A DNA stretch of 64,000 bases from Tetragonia tetragonoides (Eukaryota > Streptophyta > Magnoliopsida > Caryophyllales > Aizoaceae), in the NCBI GenBank assembly GCA_038025085.1, contig CM076154.1:23488501-23552500 (forward strand), in the 5' to 3' direction. Positions within the stretch are counted from its first letter, which is position 1, and the number at the start of each line of letters is the position of its first letter. Of this stretch, positions 1 to 10,275 are shown piece by piece. Position numbers and translations under genes: made by a program. Under the pieces are notes generated by a model. The model had not been told where the DNA came from, searched no databases, and saw only the letters and a program-made list of their open reading frames with translations.

Positions 1-1503
1 AACATCTTTGGTGTAGTTTCTCACTCAAATGAATGCAAAGAAAACATTTGGGTGCGTTCTCTTAATATACAACACAAAAGAAATCAATCTATTTCACCCT
101 TGTCGTATGAGCTTTTAAAACGCTTAAATGCATTCAAAAGCTTGAGTTCAAGCTTGTTTGTAGTTGTAAAAATCCTTGGGGTAGTTTCACACTCAAATGA
201 ATGCAAACAAAGCATTTGGGTGCTTTTTCTTAACCTTGCGTTGAAGCTTGTTTGTACTTGTAAACACAAAAGAGATTGAGTTTCTCACACTAATGAATGC
301 AAACAAAGCTTTTGGATGCTTTCTCTTAAAATATAACAGAAAAGAACTCAAGCTTTTTCACCCTAGTCATATAAGCTTTTAAAACGCGAAAATGCATTCA
401 AAAGCTTGAGTTGAAACTTGTTTGTGCTTGTAAACATCCTTGGTGTAGTTTCTCACTCAAATGAATGCAAACAAAGGATTTGGTGCTTTCTCTTAATATA
501 CAACACAAAAGAACTCAATCTCTTTCACCCTAGATCTAAGAGCTGTTAAAACGCGTAAATGCATTCAAAAGGTGGAGTTAAAGCTTGTTTGTACTTGTAA
601 ACATCCTTGGTGTAGTTTCTCACTCAAATGAATGCAAACAAAGCATTTGGGTGCTTTCTCTTAATATACAACACAAAAGATCTCAATCTCTTTCACCCTA
701 ATCGTAAGAGCTGTTAAAACCCGTAAATACATTCAAAAGCTTGAGTTGAAGCTTGTTTGTACTTGTAAACATCCTAGGTGCAGTTTCACACTCAAATATA
801 TCCAAACAAAGTATTTGGATGCTTTCTCTTAATGTACAACACAAAAGAACTCAAATCTTTTTCACCCTAGTCGTATGAGATTTTAAAACGCGTATATGCA
901 TTCAAAAGGTGGAGTTAAAGCTTGTTTGTACATGTAAACATCCTTGGTGTATTTTCTCACTTAAATGAATGCAAATAAAGCATCTGGGTGCAATCTCTTA
1001 ATTTTCAACACAAAAGAACTCAATCTCTTTCACCCTAGTCGTATGCGCTTTTAAAACGCGTAAATGCATTCAAAAGCTTAAGTTGAAGCTTGTTTGTACT
1101 TGTAAACATCCTTGGTGTAGTTTCTCACTTAAATGAATGCAAACAAAGCATCTGAGTGCTTTCTCTTAATTTTCAACACAAAAGAACTCAATCTCTTTCA
1201 CCCTAGTCGTAACTGCTGTTAAAACGCGTAAATGTATTCAAAACACGTAAATGCATTCAAAAGCTTGAGTTGAAGCTTGTTTATACTTATAAACATCCTT
1301 GGTGTAGTTTCTCCTCAAATGAATGCAAACAAAGCATCTGGGTGATTTCGCTTAGTATACAACTCAAAAGAACTCAATCTCTTTCACCCTAGTCGTAAGA
1401 GCCGTTAAAACGCGTAAAGGCATTCAAAACGCGTAAATACATTCAAAACCTTGAGTTGAAGCTTGTTTGTACTTGTAAACATCCTTGGTATAGTTTCTCA
1501 CTC
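1..1503 (+). repeat. Satellite block, '+' orientation
   Basis: About nine monomers, cut by the window edge on the left. The spacing of the TAAACATCC word (435, 602, 770, 939) gives 167, 168 and 169 bp. A deletion junction at about 253-290 joins TACTTGTAAACAC directly to AAAAGAGATTGAG, and the same join recurs near 13081-13115. Two monomers near 1223-1258 and 1408-1445 carry a 19-bp internal tandem duplication of ACGCGTAAATGCATTCAAA. The block ends abruptly at TTTCTCACTCA, where the next monomer starts in the opposite sense. Confidence 0.95.
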
Positions 1504-3034
1504 ACCCAAATGCTTTGTTTGCATTCATTTCAGTGAGAAACTACACCAAGGATGTTTACAAGTACAAATAAGGTTTACCTCCACCTATTGAATGCATTTA
1601 CACGTTTTAACGGCTCTTACATCTAGCGTGAAAGAGATTGAGGTCTTTTGTGTTGTATATTAAGAGTAATCACACAAATGCTTTGTTTGCATTCATTTGA
1701 GTGAGAAACTACACCAAGAATGTTTACAAGTACAAACAAGCTTCAACTCAAGCTTTTGAATGCATTTACGCGTTTTAAAAGCTCATATGACTAGGGTGAA
1801 AGAGATTGAGTTCTTTTGTGTTGTATATGAAGAGAAAGCAACCAAATGTTTTGTTTGCATTCATTTCAGTGAGAAACTACACCAAGAATGTTTACAAGTA
1901 CAAACAAGCTTCTACTCAAACTTTTGAATGCATTTACGCGTTTTAAAACCTCATATGACTAGGGTGAAAAAGATTGAGTTCTTTTGTGTTGTATATTAAG
2001 AGAAAGTACCCAAATGCTTTGTTTGCATTCATTTGAGTGAGAGACTTAGCCAAGGATGTTTACAAGTACAAACAAGCTTCAACTCAAGCTTTTGAATGTA
2101 TTTACGCGTTTTAAAAGCTCTTACGATTAGGGTGAAAGAGATTCAGGTCTTTTGTGTTGTATATTAAGAGAAAGCACCCAAATGCTTTGTTTGCATTTAT
2201 TTGAGTGAGAAACTACACCAAGGATGTTTACAAGTACAAACAAGCTTTAACTCCACCTTTTGAATGCATTTACGCGTTTTAACAGCTCTTACATCTAGGT
2301 TGAAAGAGATTGAGTTCTTTTGTGTTGTATATTAAGAGAAAGCACCCAAATGCTTTGTTTGCATACATTTGAGTGAGAAACTACGCCAAGGATGTTTATA
2401 AGTACAAACAACCTTCAACTCAAGCTTTTGAATGCATTTACGCGTTTTGAATGCATTTACGTATTTTAACAACTCTTACAACTAGGGTGAAAGAGATTGA
2501 GTTCTTTTGTGTTGTATATTAAGAGAAAGCACCCAAATGCTTTGTTTGCATTCATTTGAGTGAGAAACTACACCAAGGATGTTTACAAGCACAAACAAGC
2601 TTTAACTCCACCTTTTGAATGCATTTACACATTTTAACAGCTCTTTCAACTAGGGTGAAGGAGATTGAGTTCTTTTGTGTTGTATATTAAGAGAAATCAC
2701 CCAAATGGTTTGTTTGCATTCATTTGAGTGAGAAACTACACCAAAGATGTTTACAAGTACAAACAAGTTTCAACTCAAGCTTTTGAATGCATTTACGCGT
2801 TTTAACTGCTCTTACGACTATGGTGTTAGAGATTAAGTTCTTTTGTGTTGTATATTAAGAGAAAGCACCCAAATGCTGTGTTTGCATTCATTTGAGTGAG
2901 AAACTACACCAAGGATGTTTACAAGTACAAACACGCTTTAACTCCACCTTTTGAATGCATTTACGCGTTTTAACAGCTCTTACATCTAGGGTGAAAGAGA
3001 TTGAGTTCTTTTGTGTTGTATTTTAAGAGAAAGC
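1504..3034 (-). repeat. Satellite block, '-' orientation
   Basis: About nine monomers with A and B subfamily versions mixed. One monomer at about 2427-2465 has the 19-bp internal duplication, here in the '-' sense. The right end is a join of GAGAAAGCA to ATCAAAAGCTTGAG at about 3035, which turns the array back to '+'. Confidence 0.95.
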
Positions 3035-3334
3035 AATCAAAAGCTTGAGTTGAAGCTTGTATGTACTTGTAAACATCCTTGGTGTAGTTTCTCACTCCAA
3101 TGAATTCAAGCAAAGCTTTTGGGTGCTTATTCTGAAAATACAACACAAAAGAACTCAATCTCTTCCACCCTAGTCGTATGAGGTTTTAAAACGCGTATAT
3201 GCATTCAAAAGCTTGAGTTGAAGCTTGTTTGTACTTGTAAACATCGTTGGTATAGTTTCTCACTCAAATGATTGCAAACAAAGCATCTGGGTGCTTTCTC
3301 TTACTATACGACACAAAAGAACTCAATCTCTTTC
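3035..3334 (+). repeat. Short '+' satellite block left of the LINE
   Basis: Just under two monomers. The last one stops inside the CTCAATCTCTTTC word. The same monomer resumes at 5826 with TCAATCTCTTTCACCCTAG, so the LINE split a single monomer without otherwise disturbing it. Confidence 0.93.
3323..3334. repeat. Left copy of LINE target-site duplication
   Basis: TCAATCTCTTTC directly precedes the run of T and is repeated exactly at 5826-5837. Twelve bp is a normal length for target-primed reverse transcription. The word is itself satellite sequence. Confidence 0.88.
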
Positions 3335-3343
3335 TTTTTTTTT
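3335..3343 (-). other. LINE A-tail
   Basis: Nine T on the + strand (A on the element's strand) directly abut the left target duplication. They mark the 3' end of the element and show that the transcript was antisense to the + strand. Confidence 0.85.
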
Positions 3344-4338
3344 GGTGCAAGTCAGAAATTGTATTATTGCTAGCTGTAACGTAACAAGATTACAGCCCAT
3401 AGGCAATGCAGATCCAAGGCCACCTACTTAGGTAGGGTTCCTTTTTCCTACATCCCTTTACTACCTTACATACCTAGAGTCAACCTGGCGCAACTCACTA
3501 CAAGTAGTGGTTCACCATCTCTGTAAACATAACAAATTACAAAAATCATTTCTGACTTACAGCAAAATACAAAAACTTAATGTGCTAAATTATTACAACT
3601 TCTTCTAGCCTTTCTGATCTGCTGGATTCTGTTTGTTCCTCACTCTGCCTGGCTTCAGCAAACTGCTACTGATTCCCTGCTGAAACCTGCTGCCTGAATT
3701 CTGTACAGGTTCTCATGCCTTGCAGAATTGCTGGATTCTCTGCTGAAAACCTGATATATTCTCTGGTCCTTGCTGGTTAATCTTCCTATTACTACTGCAC
3801 TGCTAAGTTCTGATTCTGATTGCCAGTTGAATAAAAGTGGCATCTGCCCTCTCAACACCCTGCAGGTTCCTGCAACTGCATTTTCAAGTGCATTGACACC
3901 CAGACCAGCTCTGTTCTGTAAATACATAGTCGTTAATGCAGTCTGTAAAGCCTAGTATTTACAGAATGTGTGTCTAGGGCTCCTTCTTGTCTGTTTCCAA
4001 GTTGTAGCACATTGAAGTGCAAAAACAGTGAGCTCCTTCCATAGTTTCTACCTTTCCTCCATTTCCATTAGCCCATACACAGATTCACCACAAGTTCCTT
4101 TTTCTTCACAAAATTAATAACTTTAATGTAATCTATTGCACAGAAGGAAAAAGCAAATCAACATGCTTGCTGAAATGATTCCCACCCTGGAATTAAATTT
4201 TCCTTGCATTTTCCACAATACCTAGCCTTATTTAGTTGCTAAATAACTAGCAAGCCACAGTTGTTCTTTTTGCAGAAAAGACTCATGTCTTTCTGTTTAT
4301 TAGGGCCATTTAGGCCTCTCTCATACCATAACAGGAAC
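3344..4338 (-). other. LINE 3' region, no recognisable coding sequence
   Basis: About 1 kb of non-satellite sequence between the ORF1 stop and the A-tail. Frames on both strands are short. The longest (3655-3927 on minus, 90 codons; 3770-3955 on plus, 61 codons) show no reverse transcriptase, endonuclease or RNase H motif. The stretch is probably the 3' untranslated region, perhaps with decayed remnants around the missing ORF2. Confidence 0.6.
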
Positions 4339-5713
4339 CTATCCATGACTATTTGTCAAAATAGGAGATTTACCATGTGGTGGCATCACATCTGTTTGCA
4401 GTTCCTCCTGTATTCCTTGTTCTGTTACTTCCCCTTGTGCCTTTTGCCCTTCCTGCACTACTTCACTTTGCAGCAAATCAAAGGAGTTCTGTGTCTGGGG
4501 CTGTTGCTGCAAATGTCTGGAATTCCCTCTTCCAGGTCTCATACCTCTCCCTACATTCCACATTCTGCCTCTTCCTCTTCCTGCATTCTGCCATTGCTGG
4601 GCCCTAGGGTTTGCTTGTTGATTCTGCACAGGCACTGGTTGAATCACAGGTGCTGCAGCAGCAATTTTTTTCCTGCATTCAGGTTCACCATGCCCATGCT
4701 TAGTGACTGCATATGACTGGTTTCCAGTCATATTCAACCTCCTGCTCATCAATATTCCCCTTCTCATTCTTGAAGTGTACCTTATCAGGGAATACCCCTC
4801 CAATTTCTACTTCAATTAGCACTCTGGCATAGTGAATACCTACTTTGAGTTCTGTGTTTCTATCTGCCATCATTGGTCTTCCAACAAGGCTTGCAATTTT
4901 GCTCAAGCCCATAGCATTCCAATATTTCAAATTTAATCCAGGGAATTTCACCCAAATGGGAACCGAGGTCAATTCTTCATGAGCATAGTCCACATTTTCT
5001 GACCATGGCCTCACTATCATTGGTTTGTTGTCAAAATGATATACTCCCTCCTGAATTACAGCATCCCTCTGCTCCAATGAGTCCAAACGAACCAAAACTA
5101 GTCCATTTTTCATCATAGCAATTTTGTTCATCCCCCTTTTCGCCCAAATTCTTCTTAAAAATCCACTAAATACAGTAATTGGTGGTCTAGACCCCATGAC
5201 ATAACAAACAATCGCTTGGTTCCAGTAATTAATTTCAGATTCAATGTCACAAAGGTTAATTTCCCCAACCAGTTTACCCTCATGCATAGCAGGTGCAATA
5301 AAATCCAGTTTAAACCCAGAATTTTTCAGTTTTGTTATGTCAAATTTATCCCAAGTTGAGATGTTACCTATGTTTGCAGTTTCTTGCTGTTTGGCCAGCT
5401 CTGTCTCTTCATCCTCATCCTCAGACGAGAATTGATTTTTTGCTGTCTCCTTCATTTTCGCGAGCCAAGAGTTGATTTTTTCCTTCGCTAATTCCATTTG
5501 CTGCACTGTTTCTGTTTGTACATCTGGTGTCATAACTTCTGAATCCTCCAGTTCATCAGTGAGATTGCGCATAACTCGATCTAGGTTTTCATGGTCTTTA
5601 CTGGTTCATTGCCTTTGAGTCACATTTTTTGTGGGACATGGTGGAGCTACTGATTTTCCCGCAACATCATCTTGATTCCCATTCCCTCTTTTAGCTTTGT
5701 CTTTCTTCCCCAT
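4339..5713 (-). pseudogene. LINE ORF1 (gag-like, DUF4283 plus zinc knuckle), broken
   Basis: In autonomous elements this protein binds the element RNA and accompanies it to the insertion site. The likely original start is the ATG at 5713, which opens MGKKDKAKRGNG, a basic N-terminus. Codon 36 is a TGA (5608-5606). The same frame resumes and has an ATG at codon 48 (5572), from which 290 residues run to a TAA at 4702-4700. In that 290-residue stretch, 50-57 is acidic (SEDEDEET), and about 105-255 is DUF4283-like with NGLVLVRLDS (156-165), VPIWVKFPGL (204-213) and YARVLIEV (248-255). The CCHC knuckle begins at C288 but the frame is lost. The rest (TKHGHGEPEC, then Q/N/R/G-rich sequence, then NSFDLLQ) lies in another frame and ends at a TAG at 4341-4339. 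So there is one nonsense codon and one small frame-changing deletion. The complete protein would be about 455 residues, ordinary for plant ORF1. The domain call is by eye. Confidence 0.88.
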
Positions 5714-5825
5714 TAGAACTCAGAGCTGTTAATGGTTAAACGAGCTCTGTCGAGGAGAGAGGTGAGAGCATTTTAGAGAGAGAGAAAACGAATTTAGCCC
5801 GATGCCAATGCGATGCCAATATACT
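5714..5825 (-). other. LINE 5' leader
   Basis: Non-satellite sequence between the presumed 5' end and the ORF1 start. On the element's strand it carries a CT-rich run (from GAGAGAGAGAAAACG on +). At the extreme 5' end GATGCCAAT occurs twice, 11 bp apart. An internal promoter would lie here in L1-type elements, but I see no defined motif. Confidence 0.6.
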
Positions 5826-5837
5826 TCAATCTCTTTC
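5826..5837. repeat. Right copy of LINE target-site duplication
   Basis: Exact copy of the 12-bp word at 3323-3334, followed directly by CACCCTAG-type satellite, so the interrupted monomer is intact apart from the insertion. Confidence 0.88.
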
Positions 5838-5950
5838 ACCCTAGTTGTAAGAGCTGTTAAAACGCGTAATTGCATTCAAAACGCGTAAATGCATTCAAAA
5901 GCTTGAGTTGAAGCTTGTTTGTACTTGTAAACATCCTTGGTGTAGTTTCT
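5838..5950 (+). repeat. '+' satellite remainder right of the LINE
   Basis: The rest of the interrupted monomer. It carries the 19-bp internal duplication (5862-5880 and 5881-5899) and runs to TGTAGTTTCT, where the regular array breaks down. Confidence 0.9.
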
Positions 5951-6208
5951 CTTAAATGTATAATTCAATCCAGTTTTGAATGCATTTAGCCGTAAATTAA
6001 GAGAAATGTAGTTTCTCACTCTAAGATAATTTGTTTGCATTCATTTGAGTGAGAAATTTAACCAAGGATGTTTACAAGAATATGGTGTAGTTTTGGAACT
6101 ACAAACAAGCTTGAACTCAAGCGTTTGTTGTATTACATCTTTGGTGTAGTTTCTCACCTCATACGACTAGGGTGAAAGAGATTGAGTTCTTTTGTGTTGT
6201 AATTTTAC
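5951..6208. repeat. Scrambled satellite mosaic
   Basis: Fragments of about 20-50 bp of the monomer are joined in alternating sense: '-' pieces at about 6028-6078 and 6157-6206, a '+' piece at about 6131-6156, and small pieces between. Fillers such as AATATGGTGTAGTTTTGGAAC join non-adjacent parts of the monomer. No full monomer is present. Confidence 0.8.
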
Positions 6209-7575
6209 GAGTTAAAGCTTGTTTGTACTTGTAAAAATCTTTGGTGTAGTTTCTCCTTCAAATGAATGTAAACAAAGCATTTGGGTGCTTTCTCTTAATA
6301 TACAACACAAAAGAACTCAATCTTTTTTCACCCTAGTCATATGAGCTTTTAAAACGCGTAAATGCATTCAAAAGCTTGAGTTGAAGCTTGTTTGTACTTG
6401 TAAACATTCTTGGTGTAGTTTCTCACTGAAATGAATGCAAACAAAGCATTTGGTTGCTTTCTCTTAATATACAACACAAAAGAACTCAATCTCTTTCACC
6501 CTAGTCATATGAGTTTTTAAAACGCGTAAATGCATTCAAAATCTTGAATTGAAGCTTGTTTGTACTTGTAAACATTCTTGGTGTAGTTTCTCACTTAAAT
6601 GAATGCAAACAAAGCATTTGTGTGATTTCTCTTAATATACAACACAAAAGACCTCAATCTCTTTCACCCTAGATGTAAGAGCTGTTAAAACGCGTAAATG
6701 CATTCAAAAGGTGGAGTTAAAGCTTGTTTGTACTTGTAAACATCCTTGGTGTGGTTTCTCACTCAAATGAATGACAACAAAGCATTTGGGTGCATTCTCT
6801 TAATATACAACACAAAAGACCTCAATCTTCTACACCCTAGTCATATGAGCTTTTAAAACGCGTAAATGCATTCAAAAGCTTGAGTTGAAGCTTGTTTGTA
6901 GTTGTAAACATTCTTGGTGTAGTTTCTCACTGAAATGAATGCAAACAAAGCTTTTGGTTGCTTTCTCTTAAAATACAACACAAAAGAACTCAATCTTTTT
7001 CACCCTAGTCGTATGAGGTTTTAAAACGCGTAAATGCTTTCAAAAGCTTGAGTTGAAGCTTGTTTGTACTTGTAAACATCCTTGGTGTAGTTTCTCACTC
7101 AAATAAGTGCAAAGAAAGCGTTTGGGTGCTTTCTCTTAATATACAACACAAAAGACCTCAATCTCTTTCACCCTAGTCGTATGAGGTTTTAAAACGCGTA
7201 AATGCTTTCAAAAGCTTGAGTTGAAGCTTGTTTGTACTTGTAAACATCCTTGGTGTAGTTTCTCACTCAAATGAATGCAAACAAAGAATTTGGGTGCTTT
7301 CTCTTAATGTACAACACAAAAGACCTGAATCTCTTTCGCCCTAGTCATATGAGCTTTTAAAACGCGTAAATGCATTCAAAAGCTTGAGTTGAAACTTGTT
7401 TGTACTTGTAAACATCCTTGGTGTACTTTCTCACTCAACTGAATGCAAACAAACCATTTGGGTGATTTCTCTTAATATACAACACAAAAGAACTCAATCT
7501 CTTTCACCCTAGTCGTAAGAGCTGTTAAAACACGTAAATGCATTCAAAAGCTTGAGTTGAAGCTTGTATGTACGC
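6209..7575 (+). repeat. Satellite block, '+' orientation
   Basis: About eight monomers, opening with GAGTTAAAGCTTG. Several share the CTTGGTGTAGTTTCTCACTGA variant with GGTTGCTTTC, hinting at local copying. The right end dissolves into a scrambled patch after TTGAAGCTTGTATGTACG. Confidence 0.93.
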
Positions 7576-7690
7576 GCAAACGCGTAAAAATGTACAAACA
7601 TGCTTACATTGGTGACATTATGGTCAAGATCACCCAAATGCTTTGTTTGCATTCATTATGCACCCAAACGCGTAAATGCATTTAAAAGCT
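7576..7690. repeat. Scrambled patch with little satellite match
   Basis: CGCAAACGCGTAAAAATG and GGTGACATTATGGTCAAG do not fit the monomer in order. A short '-' piece (CACCCAAATGCTTTGTTTGC, about 7631-7650) sits between '+' pieces. It looks like a repaired break with small fillers. Confidence 0.7.
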
Positions 7691-8110
7691 TGCATTCAAA
7701 AGCTTGAGTTGAACCTTGTTTGTACTTGTAAACATCCTTGGTGTAGTTTCTCCCTCAAATGAATGCAAGCAAAGCATTTGGGTGCTTTCTCTTAATATAC
7801 AACACAAAAGAACTCAATCTCTTTGACCCTAGATGTAAGAGCTGTAAAAACGCGTAAATGCATTCAAAAGATGGAGTTGAAGCTTGTTTGTACTTGTAAA
7901 TATCCTTGGTGTAGTTTCACACGCAAATGAATGCAAACAAAGCGTTTCGCTGCTTTCTCTTAATATACAACAAAAAGAACTCAAATTTCTTTCACCCTAT
8001 CCGTATGAGCTTTTAAAACGCGTAAATGCATTCAAAAGCTTGAGTTGAAGCTTGTTTGTACTTGTAAACATCCTAGGTGTAGTTTCACACTCAAATGAAT
8101 GCAAACAAAT
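7691..8110 (+). repeat. Satellite block, '+' orientation
   Basis: About two and a half monomers. It ends at GAATGCAAACAAA, joined directly to TGAATACGAGTAGGGTG in the opposite sense. Confidence 0.93.
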
Positions 8111-8619
8111 GAATACGAGTAGGGTGAAAGAGATTTGAGGTCTTTTGCGTTGTTTATTAAGAGAAAGCACCCAAATGCTTTGTTTGCATTCATTTGAGTT
8201 AGAAAGTACACCTAGGATGTTTACAAGTACAAACAAGCTTTAACTCCACCTTTTGAATGCATTTACGCGTTTTAACAGCTCTTACATCTAGGGTGAAAGA
8301 GATTGAGTTCTTTTGTGCTGTATATTAAGAGAAAGCACCCAAATGCTTTGTTTGCATTCATTTGACTGAGAAACTACACCAAGGATGTTTACAAGTACAA
8401 ACAAGCTTTAACTCCACCTTTTGAATGCATATACGCGTTTTAAAACCTCATACGACTAGGGTGAAAGATATTGAGTTCTTTTGTGTTGTATTTTCAGAGA
8501 AAGCACCCAAAAGCTTTGTTTGCATTCATTGGAGTGAGAAACTACACCAAGGATGTTTACAAGTACAAACAAGCTTCAACTCAAAATTTTGAATGTATTT
8601 ACGCGTTTTAAAAGCTCAT
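8111..8619 (-). repeat. Satellite block, '-' orientation
   Basis: About three monomers. The right switch falls inside CATATG (8618-8623), a palindromic word normally present in the A-type monomer, so strand exchange could occur there without losing bases. Confidence 0.93.
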
Positions 8620-9404
8620 ATGAGGTTTTAAAACGCGTAAATGCTTTCAAAAGCTTGAGTTGAAGCTTGTTTGTACTTGTAAACATCCTTGGTGTAGTTT
8701 CTCACTCAAATTAGTGCAAAGAAAGCGTTTGGTTGCTTTCTCTTAATATACAACACAAAAGAACTCAATCTCTTTTACCATAGTCGTATGAGGTTTTAAA
8801 ACGCGTATATGCTATCAAAAGCTTGAGTTAAAGCTTGTTTGTACTTGTAAACATCCTTGGTGTAGTTTCTCACTCAAATTAGTGCAAACAAAGCATTTGG
8901 GTGCTTTCTCTTAATATACAACACAAAAGAACTCATTCTCTTTCACCCTAGTCATATGAGCTTTTAAAACGCGTAAATGCATTCAAAGCTTGAGTTGAAG
9001 CTTGTTTGTACTTGTAAACATTCTTGGTGTAGTTTCTCACTCAAATGAATGCAAACAAAGCATTTGTGTGCTTTCTCTTAATATACAACACAAAAGAACT
9101 CAATCTCTTTCACCCTAGTCGTAAGAGCTGTTAAAACGCTTAAATGCAATAAAAAGCTTGAGTTGACGCTTGTTTGTACTTGAAAACATCCTTGGTGTAG
9201 TTTCTCACTCAAATGAATGCATACAAAGAATTTGTGTGCTTTCTCTTAATATACAACAGAAAAGAACTCAATCTCTTTCACCCTAGTCGTAAGAGCTGTT
9301 AAAACGCGTAAATACATTCAAAAGCTTGAGTTGAAGCTTGTTTGTACTTGTAAACATCCTTGGTTAAGTTTCTAACTCAAATGAATGCAAACAAAGCTTT
9401 TGGG
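8620..9404 (+). repeat. Satellite block, '+' orientation
   Basis: Between four and five monomers. The right join is AAAGCTTTTGGG followed by TTCTATTGTGTTG, an inversion with a few shared bases. Confidence 0.93.
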
Positions 9405-10151
9405 TTCTATTGTGTTGTATTTTCAGAGAAAGCACCCAAAAGCTTTGTTTGCATTCATTGGAGTGAGAAACTAAGCCAAGGACGTTTACAAGTACCAACA
9501 AGCTTCAACTCAAGCTTTTGAATGTATTTATGCGTTTTAAAAGCTCATTTGACTAGGGTGAAAGAGATTGAGGTCTTTTGTGTTGTATATTAAGAGAAAG
9601 CACCCAAATGCTTTGTTTGCATTGATTTGAGTGAGACACTACACCAAGGATGTTTACAAGTACAAACAAGCTTTAACTCCACCTTTTGAATGCATATACG
9701 CGTTTTAAAACCTCATACGACTAGGGTGAAAGATATTGAGTTCTTTTGTGTTGTATTTTCAGAGAAAGCACCCAAAAGCTTTGTTTGCATTCATTGGAGT
9801 GAGAAACTACACCAAGGATGTTTACAAGTACAAACAAGCTTCAACTCAAAATTTTGAATGTATTTACGCGTTTTAAAAGCTCATATGACTAGGGTGAAAG
9901 AGATTGAGGTCCTTTGTGTTGTATATTAAGAGAAAGCACCCAAATGCTTTGTTTGCATTCATTTGAGTGAGAAACTACACCAAGGCTGTTTACAAGTACA
10001 AACAAGCTTTAACTCCACCTATTGAATGCATTTACGCGTATTAACAGCTCTTACATCTAGGGTGAAAGAGATTGAGTTCTTTTGTGTTGTATATTAAGAG
10101 AAAGCACCCAAATGCTTTATTTGCATTCATTTCAGTGAGAAACTACACCAA
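9405..10151 (-). repeat. Satellite block, '-' orientation
   Basis: Four to five monomers. The stretch 9686-9935 is a close copy of about 8425-8620 continued beyond that block's breakpoint, sharing the ACTCAAAATTTTGAATG variant. It ends at the palindromic module. Confidence 0.93.
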
Positions 10152-10275
10152 GGATGAAATATAGTTTGAGCTTTACCACTCCAATGAATGCAAACAAAGC
10201 TTTGTTTGCATTCATTTCAGTGAGAAAATACACCAAGAATGTTTACAAGTACAAACAAAGCATTTACGTGTAGGT
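10152..10275. repeat. Palindromic junction module, copy 1
   Basis: GATGAAATATAGTTTGAG then CTTTACCACTCC, words absent from the ordinary monomer, then a perfect 34-bp palindrome at 10183-10216 centred on AAGCTT. After it a '-' fragment runs to AAACAAAGCATTTACGTGT and the array turns to '+'. Six further copies lie between 50.9 and 62.1 kb. Confidence 0.85.

Larger units (their letters stand above)
3335..5825 (-). mobile_element. Plant L1-type LINE, non-autonomous copy lacking ORF2
   Basis: A 2.49-kb block with no satellite similarity, flanked by a 12-bp target duplication. Read on the minus strand it has a 5' leader (5825-5714), a broken ORF1 (5713-4339), about 1 kb without a recognisable frame, and a terminal A-run after TTGCACC (T-run at 3335-3343 on +). 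The layout, DUF4283-type ORF1, A-tail and target duplication identify a plant non-LTR retrotransposon. A full-length element would carry an ORF2 with endonuclease and reverse transcriptase of over 1,000 codons after ORF1; there is no room for one. Because both the 5' leader and the 3' tail are present, this looks like an internal deletion rather than 5' truncation. It would have needed reverse transcriptase supplied in trans. Confidence 0.9.

Noticed and set aside
52..279. Short open frames in the satellite, including overlapping ones on both strands
   Set aside because: They repeat with the 168-bp monomer, shift with every monomer variant, overlap on both strands and lack any domain; they are by-products of a repeat whose length is a multiple of three.
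1..3334. CRISPR-like array
   Set aside because: The repeats are contiguous 168-bp monomers with no unique spacers, and the element at 3335 is a plant LINE.
3770..3955. 61-codon plus-strand frame and 90-codon minus-strand frame in the LINE 3' region as genes
   Set aside because: No motif of any LINE protein or host gene could be seen; length is compatible with chance.
4261..4716. 151-codon plus-strand frame inside the LINE
   Set aside because: It is antisense to the ORF1 tail, low in complexity, and has no recognised domain; the minus-strand frame explains this region.
3335..5825. LTR retrotransposon or DNA transposon
   Set aside because: No long terminal repeats or terminal inverted repeats; the A-tail plus 12-bp target duplication and the ORF1 type fit a LINE.
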